DNA of 64,000 nucleotides from Enterococcus thailandicus (GTDB lineage Bacteria; Bacillota; Bacilli; Lactobacillales; Enterococcaceae), in NCBI RefSeq assembly GCF_001886265.1, contig NZ_JXLE01000005.1, positions 108,370-172,369 on the forward strand, read 5' to 3'. The first letter of the stretch is position 1. Each line of letters starts with the position of its first letter. This document shows positions 17,988 to 26,436 of the stretch, piece by piece. The translations under genes were made by a program, and so were the position numbers. The notes under the pieces were generated by a model. It did no database searches. It was given only the letters and a program-made list of their open reading frames with translations, and had not been told where the DNA came from.

Positions 17988-18100
17988 CAGAAATGAAGAA
18001 AACGTCTCAATCTACTTTCATGAACTTTGGGGTATTTCTTGTTTTTTGGGGAAAGCAAGAAATAAGTTCACTCAAGTCTTTATTCAAGAGACACATTTCA
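17988..18100. repeat. Long imperfect palindrome (about 113 bp) of unknown origin
   Basis: The 352-bp gap between cls and pstS holds the cls terminator, this palindrome and the pstS promoter. Matching arms from the outside inwards: CAGAAATG (17988-17995) with CATTTCAG (one mismatch), GTCTC (18004-18008) with GAGAC (18088-18092), TGAACT (18021-18026) with AGTTCA (18065-18070), TATTTCTTG (18033-18041) with CAAGAAATA (18056-18064). It could be a decayed MITE-like element or a structured RNA. It lacks the ends of the 120-bp family found elsewhere in the window. No believable protein is encoded across it. Confidence 0.55.
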
Positions 18101-18194
18101 GAAATAGTATAGCATAGTCAAAAATAATGAGATAGTTTTATTTTTATTTTATCAAGAATAACTCATCAATTCGTTATTTAATGATTTTGATTCA

Positions 18195-18223
18195 TTTTCA
18201 ATAAACAAGGAAAATGTTAGAAT
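18195..18223 (+). promoter_or_regulatory. Promoter of pstS
   Basis: -35 TTTTCA (18195-18200), 17-bp spacer, extended -10 TGTTAGAAT (TAGAAT at 18218-18223). No clear TTTACA-type Pho box is visible upstream. Confidence 0.5.
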
Positions 18224-18254
18224 AAAATTACTTTATGACTAAAGGAGATTTTTA

Positions 18255-19112
18255 ATGAAAAAATTAAAATTATTATTACCAGTATTGGGATTAGCCGTTC
18301 TTTTATCTGGATGTGCGAAATGGATTGATCGCGGGGAATCAATTACAGCGGTAGGTTCTTCTGCATTACAACCGCTAGTTGAAACGGTCGCAGAGAGCTA
18401 TCAAACAGAAAATCCTGGAAAATTTGTTAATGTCCAAGGTGGCGGCAGCGGAACGGGATTATCTCAAGTTCAATCTGGTGCTGTGGACATCGGTAACTCT
18501 GACTTATTTGCGGAAGAAAAGTCTGGGATTGATGCAAAAGCTTTAGTAGATCACAAGGTTGCTGTCGTTGGAATAACACCGATTGTGAATAAAAAAGTGG
18601 GCGTTTCAGCTATTTCCATGGAAGAGTTAAAAAAACTATTTACTGGTGAAATCAAAAACTGGAAAGAACTTGGTGGAAAAGATCAAGCAGTGGTTATTTT
18701 AAACCGAGCTTCTGGAAGTGGAACCCGTAGTACGTTTGAAAAATGGGTATTGGATGGTGAGTCTGCAATCCAGGCACAGGAACAAGATTCAAGCGGCATG
18801 GTTCGCCAAATTGTTGCCGACACACCGGGGGCAATCAGTTATGTTGCCTTTTCTTATGTAACAGACGAAGTAGCAACGCTTAAAATCGATGGCGTGGAAC
18901 CAACAGATGAAAATGTGACAACAAATGAATGGACCATTTGGGCATATGAACATATGTATACAAAAGGAAAACCAACGGAGTTAACGGATGAATTTTTAGC
19001 GTATATTCTTTCAGACGAAATTCAAAATAATATCGTTGGCGAATTAGGCTATATTCCAGTTTCACAGATGAAAGTGGAACGTGATTGGGAAGGAAATATC
19101 ATTTCTGAATAA
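18255..19112 (+). CDS. pstS: Phosphate ABC transporter substrate-binding lipoprotein PstS
   Basis: A 285-aa lipoprotein that captures phosphate at the cell surface and delivers it to PstCA. A lipoprotein signal with lipobox LSGC puts the lipidated Cys at residue 20. Typical phosphate-binding loops follow: VGSSALQPL, GGGSGTGLSQV and ASGSGTRSTF. First gene of a six-gene phosphate operon. The gap of about 110 bp to pstC holds Pho-box-like repeats and may carry a second promoter. Length is normal. Confidence 0.97.
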   Translation: MKKLKLLLPVLGLAVLLSGCAKWIDRGESITAVGSSALQPLVETVAESYQTENPGKFVNVQGGGSGTGLSQVQSGAVDIGNSDLFAEEKSGIDAKALVDHKVAVVGITPIVNKKVGVSAISMEELKKLFTGEIKNWKELGGKDQAVVILNRASGSGTRSTFEKWVLDGESAIQAQEQDSSGMVRQIVADTPGAISYVAFSYVTDEVATLKIDGVEPTDENVTTNEWTIWAYEHMYTKGKPTELTDEFLAYILSDEIQNNIVGELGYIPVSQMKVERDWEGNIISE

Positions 19113-19114
19113 CC

Positions 19115-19151
19115 TTTACAAAAAATTTACAAACTTAGCGAAACTTTTACA
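19115..19151 (+). promoter_or_regulatory. Pho-box-like TTTACA repeats between pstS and pstC
   Basis: TTTACA occurs at 19115-19120, 19126-19131 (11-bp spacing) and 19146-19151. PhoP-type regulators bind such T-rich hexamers repeated about every 11 bp. A possible -10 TACACT lies at 19183-19188. Suggests PhoPR control of pstCAB at an internal promoter; inference only. Confidence 0.45.
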
Positions 19152-19226
19152 TGTTATTAAAACCAAATTGATGTTTGTTTTGTACACTGAACAAGTATGT
19201 TAAACCTGAGCAAGGGGGAGTCATCT

Positions 19227-20147
19227 GTGGAGGATGTAAAAAAAGTATTATTAACAAAATCGAAGCGTTCAAAAATGGAGCAACGTGGAAAATTTATTAG
19301 TTTTCTTTGTATCGCTTTAATTGTTTTAGTGGTATTAGCTATTTTTTATTTTGTTGCAAGTAAAGGGTTAGCGACTTTCTTTGTCGACAAAGTGAATGTG
19401 TTCGACTTTTTATTTGGGACGAGTTGGAATCCAAGTCAAGTTGGTCCAGATGGAAAACCGATGGTTGGGGCATTGCCAATGATCACAGGTTCATTTATCG
19501 TGACATTTTTATCTGCCATCATCGCAACACCATTTGCTATTGGTGCTGCAGTTTTCATGACGGAAATTTCGCCGAAAAACGGAACAAAAATTTTACAGCC
19601 AGTAATTGAGCTGTTAGTTGGTATTCCATCAGTCGTTTATGGTTTTATCGGTTTATCTGTGATCGTGCCGTTTGTTCGTAACGTCTTTGGCGGTACAGGG
19701 TTTGGAATCTTAGCCGGAACATTTGTCTTGTTTGTTATGATTTTGCCAACAGTAACAACGATGACTGTAGATGCATTGAAGTCTGTTCCTCGACATTACC
19801 GAGAAGCATCATTAGCTTTGGGAGCAACGAGATGGCAAACGATCTATAAGGTAGTTCTTAGAGCAGCTGTACCTGGAATTTTGACAGCAGTTGTTTTCGG
19901 AATGGCACGTGCCTTCGGGGAAGCTTTGGCGATCCAAATGGTGATCGGGAATGCAGCGTTGATGCCAACTAGCTTAACAACACCAGCTTCAACTTTGACT
20001 TCGATTTTAACAATGGGAATCGGTAATACGATCATGGGCACGATTGAAAATAATGTGTTGTGGTCCTTAGCATTGATCCTATTATTGATGTCATTATTCT
20101 TTAATATTGTTATCCGCATGATTGGTAAGAAGGGAGCCTTAAAATAA
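19227..20147 (+). CDS. pstC: Phosphate ABC transporter permease PstC
   Basis: A 306-aa membrane permease, partner of PstA. The start is set at GTG 19227 because AAGGGGGAG (19213-19221) sits at ideal distance; the in-frame ATG 19197 has no ribosome site. About six membrane segments, the first near residues 25-50, with the permease-family loop EAxxALGAT (YREASLALGATRWQT) that docks on PstB. Together with PstA it forms the channel for phosphate import. Two bases separate its stop from pstA's start. Confidence 0.94.
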   Translation: MEDVKKVLLTKSKRSKMEQRGKFISFLCIALIVLVVLAIFYFVASKGLATFFVDKVNVFDFLFGTSWNPSQVGPDGKPMVGALPMITGSFIVTFLSAIIATPFAIGAAVFMTEISPKNGTKILQPVIELLVGIPSVVYGFIGLSVIVPFVRNVFGGTGFGILAGTFVLFVMILPTVTTMTVDALKSVPRHYREASLALGATRWQTIYKVVLRAAVPGILTAVVFGMARAFGEALAIQMVIGNAALMPTSLTTPASTLTSILTMGIGNTIMGTIENNVLWSLALILLLMSLFFNIVIRMIGKKGALK

Positions 20148-20148
20148 T

Positions 20149-21033
20149 ATGAATGCAAAACGTTCCGATAAAATCGCAACTGGTATTTTATATACCGTTT
20201 CTGGAATCATTGTCTTGATTTTGGCTGCTTTGTTACTATATATTTTAGTGCGTGGAATTCCTCATATCTCTTGGTCTTTCTTGACTGAGCCATCAAAAGC
20301 TTATCAAGAAGGTGGCGGTGTAGGTATTCAATTATTCAACTCGATTTATTTATTATTGATTACAATGATTATTAGTTTCCCTTTATCACTTGGTGCGGGA
20401 ATTTATCTATCCGAGTATGCAAGCAAGAACTGGATGACAGATGTGGTTCGTACTTCTATTGAAATTTTGAGTTCATTACCTTCTGTCGTAGTTGGTTTGT
20501 TTGGTTTCTTGGTCTTCGTTATTCAGTTTCAATATGGTTTTTCCATTTTGTCTGGTGCGTTAGCGTTGACTGTCTTTAATTTGCCACTTTTGACAAGAAC
20601 AGTGGAAGAATCATTACAAGCTGTTCATTACACACAACGAGAAGCTGGTTTAGCTTTGGGCTTATCACGTTGGGAAACAGTTTTAAAAGTCGTAGTTCCA
20701 GAAGCAACACCTGGAATTCTAACGGGTGTAATCTTAAGTTCTGGAAGGATTTTTGGGGAAGCGGCTGCTTTGATTTACACAGCAGGACAAAGCGCGCCAG
20801 CTCTTGATTTTAGTAACTGGAATCCACTAAGTGTTTCAAGTCCGATTAGTATCTTCCGCCAAGCGGAAACATTGGCTGTTCATATTTGGAAAATCAATAC
20901 TGAAGGAACGATGCCAGATGGCGCTGCTGTGTCAGCCGGAGCATCTGCCGTATTGATCATTGCAGTCTTGCTCTTCAACTTTGGGGCACGTGCGATTGGG
21001 AAACGGTTATACCGTAAAATGACTTCAGCCTAA
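20149..21033 (+). CDS. pstA: Phosphate ABC transporter permease PstA
   Basis: A 294-aa membrane permease with six predicted membrane segments and the cytoplasmic coupling loop QREAGLALGLSRWET. Forms the heterodimeric phosphate channel with PstC. Start ATG follows AGAAGGGAG inside the end of pstC; the genes are clearly co-transcribed and co-translated. Confidence 0.96.
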   Translation: MNAKRSDKIATGILYTVSGIIVLILAALLLYILVRGIPHISWSFLTEPSKAYQEGGGVGIQLFNSIYLLLITMIISFPLSLGAGIYLSEYASKNWMTDVVRTSIEILSSLPSVVVGLFGFLVFVIQFQYGFSILSGALALTVFNLPLLTRTVEESLQAVHYTQREAGLALGLSRWETVLKVVVPEATPGILTGVILSSGRIFGEAAALIYTAGQSAPALDFSNWNPLSVSSPISIFRQAETLAVHIWKINTEGTMPDGAAVSAGASAVLIIAVLLFNFGARAIGKRLYRKMTSA

Positions 21034-21048
21034 GGAGAAGAAGAAACT

Positions 21049-21855
21049 ATGAAAGAATACAATTTGAATGATACAAATATCATCACGATGCCTCCTGAAA
21101 AGAAGATTGCTTTACACACTGAAGATTTACATGTTTGGTATGGTGATAACGAAGCAATCAAAGGTGTTGACTTAGAATTTGAAAAAAATAAAATCACTGC
21201 ATTAATTGGTCCTTCTGGTTGTGGGAAGTCAACTTATTTACGTTCGTTGAATCGAATGAATGATGGTATTGCAAACACAAAAATCACTGGGAAGATCATG
21301 TATAAGGATGTTGATGTCAACGCACCCCAAGTCGACGTTTATGAAATGCGTAAACGAATCGGTATGGTGTTCCAACGTCCGAACCCATTTAGTAAATCCA
21401 TTTATGAAAATATCACGTTTGCTTTGAAGCAACATGGGGAAAAAGACAAGAAGAAGCTAGATGAAATCGTTGAAACTAGTTTGAAACAAGCTGCCCTGTG
21501 GGAACAGGTCAAAGATAACCTTGATAAAAGTGCTTTAGCCTTGTCAGGAGGGCAACAACAACGTTTATGTATTGCTCGTGCGATTGCAATGAAACCAGAT
21601 ATTTTATTACTGGATGAGCCAGCAAGTGCATTGGACCCTATTTCTACTGGGACAGTTGAGGAAACGTTGGTGAACTTAAAAGAAGATTTTACCATCATCA
21701 TCGTGACACACAACATGCAACAGGCTGCGCGTATCAGTGACTACACGGCATTCTTTTACTTAGGAAAAGTAATCGAATATGATCAAACGAAGAAGATATT
21801 TACTAGACCGAAAATTCAAGCAACCGAAGATTATGTGTCCGGTCATTTTGGTTAA
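21049..21855 (+). CDS. pstB1: Phosphate ABC transporter ATPase PstB (first copy)
   Basis: A 268-aa ABC ATPase energising phosphate import. Walker [11 protein letters not shown]-loop VFQRPNPFSKS, signature [14 protein letters not shown], Walker B ILLLDEPASALD and switch His in VTHN are intact. It has an N-terminal extension of about 16 residues relative to the second copy. Tandem pstB paralogues are usual in lactic acid bacteria; both keep all catalytic residues, so either could serve the transporter. Confidence 0.96.
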   Translation: MKEYNLNDTNIITMPPEKKIALHTEDLHVWYGDNEAIKGVDLEFEKNKITALIGPSGCGKSTYLRSLNRMNDGIANTKITGKIMYKDVDVNAPQVDVYEMRKRIGMVFQRPNPFSKSIYENITFALKQHGEKDKKKLDEIVETSLKQAALWEQVKDNLDKSALALSGGQQQRLCIARAIAMKPDILLLDEPASALDPISTGTVEETLVNLKEDFTIIIVTHNMQQAARISDYTAFFYLGKVIEYDQTKKIFTRPKIQATEDYVSGHFG

Positions 21856-21870
21856 AACGGAGGCTTCATT

Positions 21871-22629
21871 ATGACAAAAGAAATTATTTCATCAAAAGAT
21901 CTTCATTTATATTATGGAAAAAAAGAAGCTTTAAAAGGAATTGACTTAAGTATCAACCAAGGTGAGATTACGGCGATGATTGGTCCTTCAGGTTGTGGAA
22001 AGTCAACCTACCTGCGTTCATTGAATCGAATGAATGACTTGATTCCTGGTGTAACGATCACCGGAAGTGTGCTGTATAAAGGAAAAGATATTTACGGTCC
22101 TAAAACTGATACCGTTGAACTACGCAAAGAAATCGGCATGGTATTCCAACAGCCTAATCCTTTTCCTTTTTCAATCTATGAGAACGTTATTTATGGATTG
22201 AAACTAAAAGGCGAAAAAGACAAAAAAGTGTTAGATCAAGTAGTTGAAGAAAGTCTAAAAGCCGCTTCAGTTTGGGATGATGTGAAGGATAAACTGCATA
22301 AGAGCGCTTTGTCTTTATCAGGTGGACAGCAACAACGAGTATGTATCGCACGTGTCTTAGCAGTCAATCCAGAAATTATTTTACTAGATGAACCAACAAG
22401 TGCACTTGACCCTGTTTCAACTGGAAAAATTGAAAGTATGTTGTTAGAATTGAAAGAGAACTATACGATGATTATGGTCACACATAACATGTCACAGGCT
22501 TCTCGTATTTCAGATAAGACAGCTTTCTTCTTAGATGGTCATTTAATTGAATTCAATGATACAAAGAAAATTTTTATGAATCCAGAAAAGCAAGAAACAG
22601 AAGATTACATCTCAGGACGATTCGGATAA
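21871..22629 (+). CDS. pstB2: Phosphate ABC transporter ATPase PstB (second copy)
   Basis: A 252-aa ABC ATPase, paralogue of the preceding gene, with intact Walker [10 protein letters not shown], signature [14 protein letters not shown], Walker [12 protein letters not shown] and H-loop. Its ribosome site is CGGAGG. The Q-loop [11 protein letters not shown] differs in detail from copy one (VFQRPNPFSKS), which may alter contact with the permeases. Same operon. Confidence 0.96.
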   Translation: MTKEIISSKDLHLYYGKKEALKGIDLSINQGEITAMIGPSGCGKSTYLRSLNRMNDLIPGVTITGSVLYKGKDIYGPKTDTVELRKEIGMVFQQPNPFPFSIYENVIYGLKLKGEKDKKVLDQVVEESLKAASVWDDVKDKLHKSALSLSGGQQQRVCIARVLAVNPEIILLDEPTSALDPVSTGKIESMLLELKENYTMIMVTHNMSQASRISDKTAFFLDGHLIEFNDTKKIFMNPEKQETEDYISGRFG

Positions 22630-22641
22630 GGGGGAAATAAA

Positions 22642-23319
22642 ATGCTACGAACGCAATTTGAAGAGGAATTATTAAATCTTCATAATCAATTTTATGAAAT
22701 GGGTATGATGGTAAGTAGTGCGGTGCATAAGTCTGTTCGCTCTTATGTGAAGCATGACAAAGCCCTGGCACAAGAAGTAATCGAAAACGATACAAATATC
22801 AATGATATGGAAATTCGTTTAGAAAAGAAAAGCTTTGAAATGATTGCTTTGCAACAACCAGTAACGACAGACTTGCGCATGATTATTACCGTTATGAAAG
22901 CAAGTTCTGATTTGGAAAGAATGGCGGATCACGCGGTATCTGTTGCAAAATCAACGATTCGTGTCAAAGGACAAACGAGAATTCCTGAAATCGAAAAAGA
23001 AATCTCGGACATGTCAGACTATGTGAAGAAAATGGTTGATAATGTGTTGGTTGCCTATGTTAAAACGGACGAAAAAGACGCTCGGACAATTGCCAACATG
23101 GATCAACGTGTAAATGAGTATTTCAATCGAATCTACAATGCAACAATCAAAAACATGGAAGCAAATCCAGAAACAGTCATTAGCGGAACAGACTATTTGA
23201 ATGTTGCTAGTTACTTGGAGCGTATTGGTGACTATGTTACAAATATTTGTGAGTGGATTGTTTACTTGGCAACAGGTAAGATTACGGAATTGAATACGAC
23301 CCATGATGAGATTTTTTAA
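22642..23319 (+). CDS. phoU: Phosphate signalling protein PhoU
   Basis: A 225-aa all-helical protein with two PhoU domains (about 8-105 and 115-210), each with the family E/DxxxD metal-binding helices (RMADHAVSVA; YLERIGDYVTNI). PhoU links the Pst transporter to the PhoPR two-component system and prevents over-uptake of phosphate. Last gene of the operon. Its stop codon is followed after one base by the first 120-bp palindromic repeat unit, and no ordinary terminator precedes those repeats. Confidence 0.96.
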   Translation: MLRTQFEEELLNLHNQFYEMGMMVSSAVHKSVRSYVKHDKALAQEVIENDTNINDMEIRLEKKSFEMIALQQPVTTDLRMIITVMKASSDLERMADHAVSVAKSTIRVKGQTRIPEIEKEISDMSDYVKKMVDNVLVAYVKTDEKDARTIANMDQRVNEYFNRIYNATIKNMEANPETVISGTDYLNVASYLERIGDYVTNICEWIVYLATGKITELNTTHDEIF

Positions 23320-23320
23320 A

Positions 23321-23608
23321 AAGGTTGTGGCGCAAAGCGGTCAGCTCCGAAAAAATAATGAGTAACTAACAAAAATAGCTTTTCATATTTTTTGACAGTT
23401 ATGAATTATTTCGAGGAGTTGTTTTGGGAACACCGTGAAAAAGGTTGTGAAAGAAGTGCACAGCTCCAATAAATAAGAATAAATTTTCAGAAATTGCTTT
23501 TCAAATTTTTGTGAAATTTAGACTTATTTAGCAGGAGTTACTTCTTGAACACCGTGGATAAAATTTGTGACGCAAAGTGTTTAGCTCTGACAAGATAGCG
23601 AGTGTTCC
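23321..23608 (+). repeat. Cluster R1 of about 120-bp palindromic units (2 complete, 1 truncated)
   Basis: Units at 23321-23440 and 23441-23560 are exactly 120 bp each and follow head to tail; a third starts at 23561 and breaks off near 23608. Each begins near AAGGTTGTGG and ends near CACCGTGGAT. Inside, AGCTCC pairs with GGAGTT and a variable AT-rich core pairs with itself, so each unit is one long imperfect hairpin. Unit 1 has the core AAATAAT...ATTATTT, unit 2 AATAAG...CTTATT. They point with phoU transcription. Nothing else is seen in this gap except the terminator at 23649 and the liaX promoter. Confidence 0.85.
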
Positions 23609-23648
23609 AAAAAGTTAGTGTCAAACAATAAAAAATGAACTTACCTTT

Positions 23649-23697
23649 AAGAGATTGGGGGAAAACGCACTTTGTTTTCTTCCAATCTCTTTTTTTA
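23649..23697 (+). terminator. Terminator after the R1 repeats
   Basis: AAGAGATTGG (23649-23658) pairs with CCAATCTCTT, extended by GAAAA/TTTTC, followed by seven T. It would end the phoU transcript after the repeat array. Confidence 0.9.
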
Positions 23698-23745
23698 GTA
23701 TGATTAGAATAGTAGGGAATGACGGAAGGTGGAGAAAAAGTTACA

Positions 23746-23785
23746 TCTTAAGTCCTATGACATTTTCTTCAAATGAAGGCATAAT
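23746..23785 (+). promoter_or_regulatory. Promoter of liaXYZ with candidate LiaR site
   Basis: -35 ATGACA (23757-23762), 17-bp spacer, -10 CATAAT (23780-23785). Just upstream, TCTTAAGTCC (23746-23755) sits where the LiaR response regulator activates in related species. That it is a LiaR site is inference. Confidence 0.5.
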
Positions 23786-23836
23786 ATGGATGTAAGGAAA
23801 AGTTGCAAACAATATTTGCTCAAGGAGGCAATTTCC

Positions 23837-25408
23837 ATGAAAGAAAGAGAACGTATTTTAGACTTAGTAAAAAAAGGAATCCTTTCGACTGAAGAAGGCT
23901 TAGATTTGTTAGAAAGTATGGCAACTGAAAAAGACGAAAAGTCAATTAAAAAAGAAGCAGACAAAGTAACTGCTAGTCATAAAGAAAAAGATCAAGTAAG
24001 TCAATTGATGGATGATTTAGAAAATGATGCAGAGGAAACCTTCACTGATTCTGAAGTGGATCCAAAGGAAAAAGAAAAACAAGATCAAGAAAACTTAGAA
24101 AAAATTCTTGATGAGCTAGCAACAGAAGCAAACAAAGCATCTGCACATTTAGATGAAGTGAATGCTGAATTACAAGAAAATCGACAAGCACGCAATGACA
24201 AACAGGAAGCATTGATGCAGTTGAATACAAAAGAAGAACTAGATGAGCTAACCGCAGAAGAACTTGAACAACGTCAAGCGTTGGAAAGTGAAATCCAAAC
24301 GTTAGAAGCAGAAGGCAATAAGCTAGTTGAGCAACAATTGAAGCTCGAAGCAGAATTAAAAGATATTCGTAAAAATCAATGGTCAGAAACGAAAGATTCA
24401 ATTGCTGAAAAATTTGACTTACCAGATGATTGGAAAGAACAAGCAACAGACACCTTGAACCAAGTTGGCGAAAAAATGTCTGAAGCGGGTAGCCAATTAG
24501 GCAAGTTCTTGAAGAAAACGTTTCAAACGGTTTCTGATTCTGTGAACGACAACATGGAATGGAAAGATGTTAATTTACGTGTTCCTGGTATTGCAACAAC
24601 GAAATTCGAACATGAATTTTACTATGAAGCACCAGAAGCAAGTATCATCGATATCAAAGCAGCAAACGGAAACGTGCTTTTGAAAACGTGGGATAGTGAA
24701 GATGTCAAAGTAGAAGCCAAAATCAAACTCTACGGAAAAATGACAGCTGAACCATTTGATGCCTTTTTAGAAAGAAGCCAAATCGAAGTCAATGAAGACC
24801 ACATTTCTTTCCAAATTCCGAATAAACGTGTACGAGCAGACCTTGTTTTCTACTTACCAACACGCTTATACGACCATGTAGCAATCAAATTGCTTAACGG
24901 AAATATCACAATTAAAGGTTTAGAAACAAAAGACACTTATGCGAAATCAACGAATGGAAATATCCTAATTAATGATTTGACAGCAACTATGTTAGAAATT
25001 GAAGGAGTCAATGGCAATATTGACGTGAATCGCGGTCAAATTTTAGACTCAATCATTGAAACGGTCAACGGAACAGTCACCATGGCAACAACGCCTGAAA
25101 ATGTTTCGGTATCATTAGTCAATGGGGATGTTCGCTTGACATTAACAGAGAACTCATTAAGAAAAGTCGAAGCAAGCTCTGTCAATGGAAACGTGAAAGT
25201 AGCGTTACCGGAAACATTAGGTGTCGAAGGACATGCAAAAACAAGCTTAGGCAGTATCAATAGCCGCATGAGTGAGTATGATGTTGTCCGCGAAAAGAAA
25301 GAAAGAACCAATCAAATGTTACAATTCCGCCGTATTTCTGATACAGGAATTGCCCAAGTTCAATTATCAACCACAACAGGAAACATCTTTTTGAAAGATG
25401 CTGAGTAA
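23837..25408 (+). CDS. liaX: LiaX-like envelope-stress protein (DUF4097 C-terminal domain)
   Basis: A 523-aa protein matching enterococcal LiaX in layout. The N-terminus (ERERILDLVKKGILSTEEGLDLLE) is the short helical motif found at the start of many DUF4097 proteins. A long acidic, coiled-coil helical region (about 30-215) follows, then a beta-rich DUF4097 domain (about 250-520) with recurring NGNV/NGNI turns. No signal peptide is obvious. In E. faecalis, LiaX is a surface-exposed and secreted sentinel that senses daptomycin and antimicrobial peptides and controls cardiolipin domain remodelling through LiaR. Start ATG 23837 is chosen for CAAGGAGG; an upstream in-frame ATG overlaps the -10. 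First gene of liaXYZ. Confidence 0.9.
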   Translation: MKERERILDLVKKGILSTEEGLDLLESMATEKDEKSIKKEADKVTASHKEKDQVSQLMDDLENDAEETFTDSEVDPKEKEKQDQENLEKILDELATEANKASAHLDEVNAELQENRQARNDKQEALMQLNTKEELDELTAEELEQRQALESEIQTLEAEGNKLVEQQLKLEAELKDIRKNQWSETKDSIAEKFDLPDDWKEQATDTLNQVGEKMSEAGSQLGKFLKKTFQTVSDSVNDNMEWKDVNLRVPGIATTKFEHEFYYEAPEASIIDIKAANGNVLLKTWDSEDVKVEAKIKLYGKMTAEPFDAFLERSQIEVNEDHISFQIPNKRVRADLVFYLPTRLYDHVAIKLLNGNITIKGLETKDTYAKSTNGNILINDLTATMLEIEGVNGNIDVNRGQILDSIIETVNGTVTMATTPENVSVSLVNGDVRLTLTENSLRKVEASSVNGNVKVALPETLGVEGHAKTSLGSINSRMSEYDVVREKKERTNQMLQFRRISDTGIAQVQLSTTTGNIFLKDAE

Positions 25409-25451
25409 GGGAACGCTTATTAAATAGAAAAACAAATGTGAGATGGACACA

Positions 25452-25476
25452 GGATAGCCCAAAAAAATGGGCTATT
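25452..25476 (+). terminator. Hairpin between liaX and liaY, possible attenuator
   Basis: GGATAGCCC (25452-25460) pairs with GGGCTATTC after a short A-rich loop. No T tract follows, so it may slow or partly stop transcription or protect the liaX message end. Confidence 0.45.
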
Positions 25477-25580
25477 CTGGGTTGTTCATTCTAGTCTGTG
25501 TAGTCGCCAAAAAATAAGTGGAACAGACTTTTGTTTCCCAATATTTTCGATTAAAATAGATAGGACAGAGGTGAAATAGA

Positions 25581-25886
25581 ATGAAAAAAAAATTAACGAA
25601 ATCAACTGATAATATTGTATTAACCGGTACACTTGCGGGAATTGCAGAGTTTATTGGTATTGATCCAACAATTGTTCGTGTGGTGTATGTCTTTTTGAGT
25701 CTTGTTGCATTTGGCAGTCCAATTATTTTGTACATTTTACTAGCTGTCATCATACCGTCTGGTAAATCTTCTCGTACAAACTATGGTCACAATAATGAAT
25801 ATTACCAAAAAAATAATTATCGCGAACAAACGAATAAACGCAAAGAAGCTGAAAAAATCGATGATGATGATTGGAGTGACTTCTAA
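25581..25886 (+). CDS. liaY: LiaY-like PspC-domain membrane protein
   Basis: A 101-aa protein with a PspC domain in residues 1-60 (KKKLTKSTDNIVLTGTLAGIAEFIGID and the hydrophobic stretch VVYVFLSLVAFGSPIILYILLAVIIP) and a charged cytoplasmic tail rich in Asn, Lys and Asp. PspC proteins are membrane stress sensors or effectors; in E. faecalis LiaY acts downstream of LiaX in daptomycin response. The stop overlaps the liaZ start by one base (TAATG). Confidence 0.88.
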   Translation: MKKKLTKSTDNIVLTGTLAGIAEFIGIDPTIVRVVYVFLSLVAFGSPIILYILLAVIIPSGKSSRTNYGHNNEYYQKNNYREQTNKRKEAEKIDDDDWSDF

Positions 25887-26239
25887 TGTCTTATTTCCAA
25901 CGAATCGTTGTGAATACTTTGACATTCATTTCACTAGCAGTCCTTTTTCCCCAAATGATCCATGTGAGTAGCATTTGGACAGCGGTGTTAGCAAGTTTTG
26001 TTTTATCGGTGTTAAACATGTTCGTCAAACCGATTTTAACAATTTTATCTTTACCGCTGACCTTAGTTACTTTTGGATTGTTTAGCTTTGTAGTGAACGC
26101 AGCAATATTAAAATTGACTTCCTTCTTTGTTGGAGCAGCCAATTTTGGATTTGCATCATTTGGAGCAGCATTTCTAGTAGCAATTGTTATGTCATTAGTA
26201 AATGTTGTTGTTAGTGAGCATAATTTAAATCGTCAGTAA
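25886..26239 (+). CDS. liaZ: LiaZ-like small membrane protein (phage holin family 4 type)
   Basis: A 117-aa integral membrane protein with four predicted membrane segments, of the phage-holin-4/YvlD superfamily (VNTLTFISLAVLFPQM; FVLSVLNMFVKPILTILSLPLTLVTFGLF). YvlD-type proteins are often encoded with PspC and DUF4097 proteins, as here. It is translated directly after liaY through TAATG. Its exact action in the LiaXYZ system is not known. A strong terminator closes the operon. Confidence 0.88.
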   Translation: MSYFQRIVVNTLTFISLAVLFPQMIHVSSIWTAVLASFVLSVLNMFVKPILTILSLPLTLVTFGLFSFVVNAAILKLTSFFVGAANFGFASFGAAFLVAIVMSLVNVVVSEHNLNRQ

Positions 26240-26290
26240 CTACGAAAAGACACCAACTAAAAAATCATCATTTCTTTATTCAGCAAGAGA

Positions 26291-26341
26291 AAAAAGAGAT
26301 TGCAGGGAAAGTTCAATAGACTTTTCTTGCAATCTTTTTTA
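26291..26341 (+). terminator. Terminator after liaZ
   Basis: AAAAGAGATTGCA pairs with TGCAATCTTTTTT, extended by AAAGT/ACTTT, with a U-rich end. Confidence 0.9.
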
Positions 26342-26395
26342 TTTGAAAAAGAAATAAACCGTTTTTTTTATTTGGTAGTAAGTTTGGGTAGACAA

Positions 26396-26417
26396 TGATA
26401 AAATGAAAACGAACACC
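26396..26417 (+). promoter_or_regulatory. Extended -10 promoter of hprK with weak cre-like site
   Basis: TGATAAAAT (TGn at 26396-26398, -10 at 26399-26404). A cre-like sequence, TGAAAACGAACACC (26404-26417), matches consensus at 12 of 14 positions over the expected start of transcription. The cre call is tentative. Confidence 0.4.
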
Positions 26418-26436
26418 CTAATAGAAATGAGGTAGC

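Noticed and set aside
17923..18117. 64-codon open frame after cls
   Set aside because: It overlaps the cls terminator and the long palindrome, has no ribosome site and resembles no protein.
19197..19226. ATG 19197 as the pstC start
   Set aside because: No ribosome site precedes it, whereas GTG 19227 has AAGGGGGAG at the right distance.
24042..24446. 134-codon minus-strand frame inside liaX
   Set aside because: Leu-rich antisense shadow of the acidic coiled-coil part of liaX; no ribosome site.
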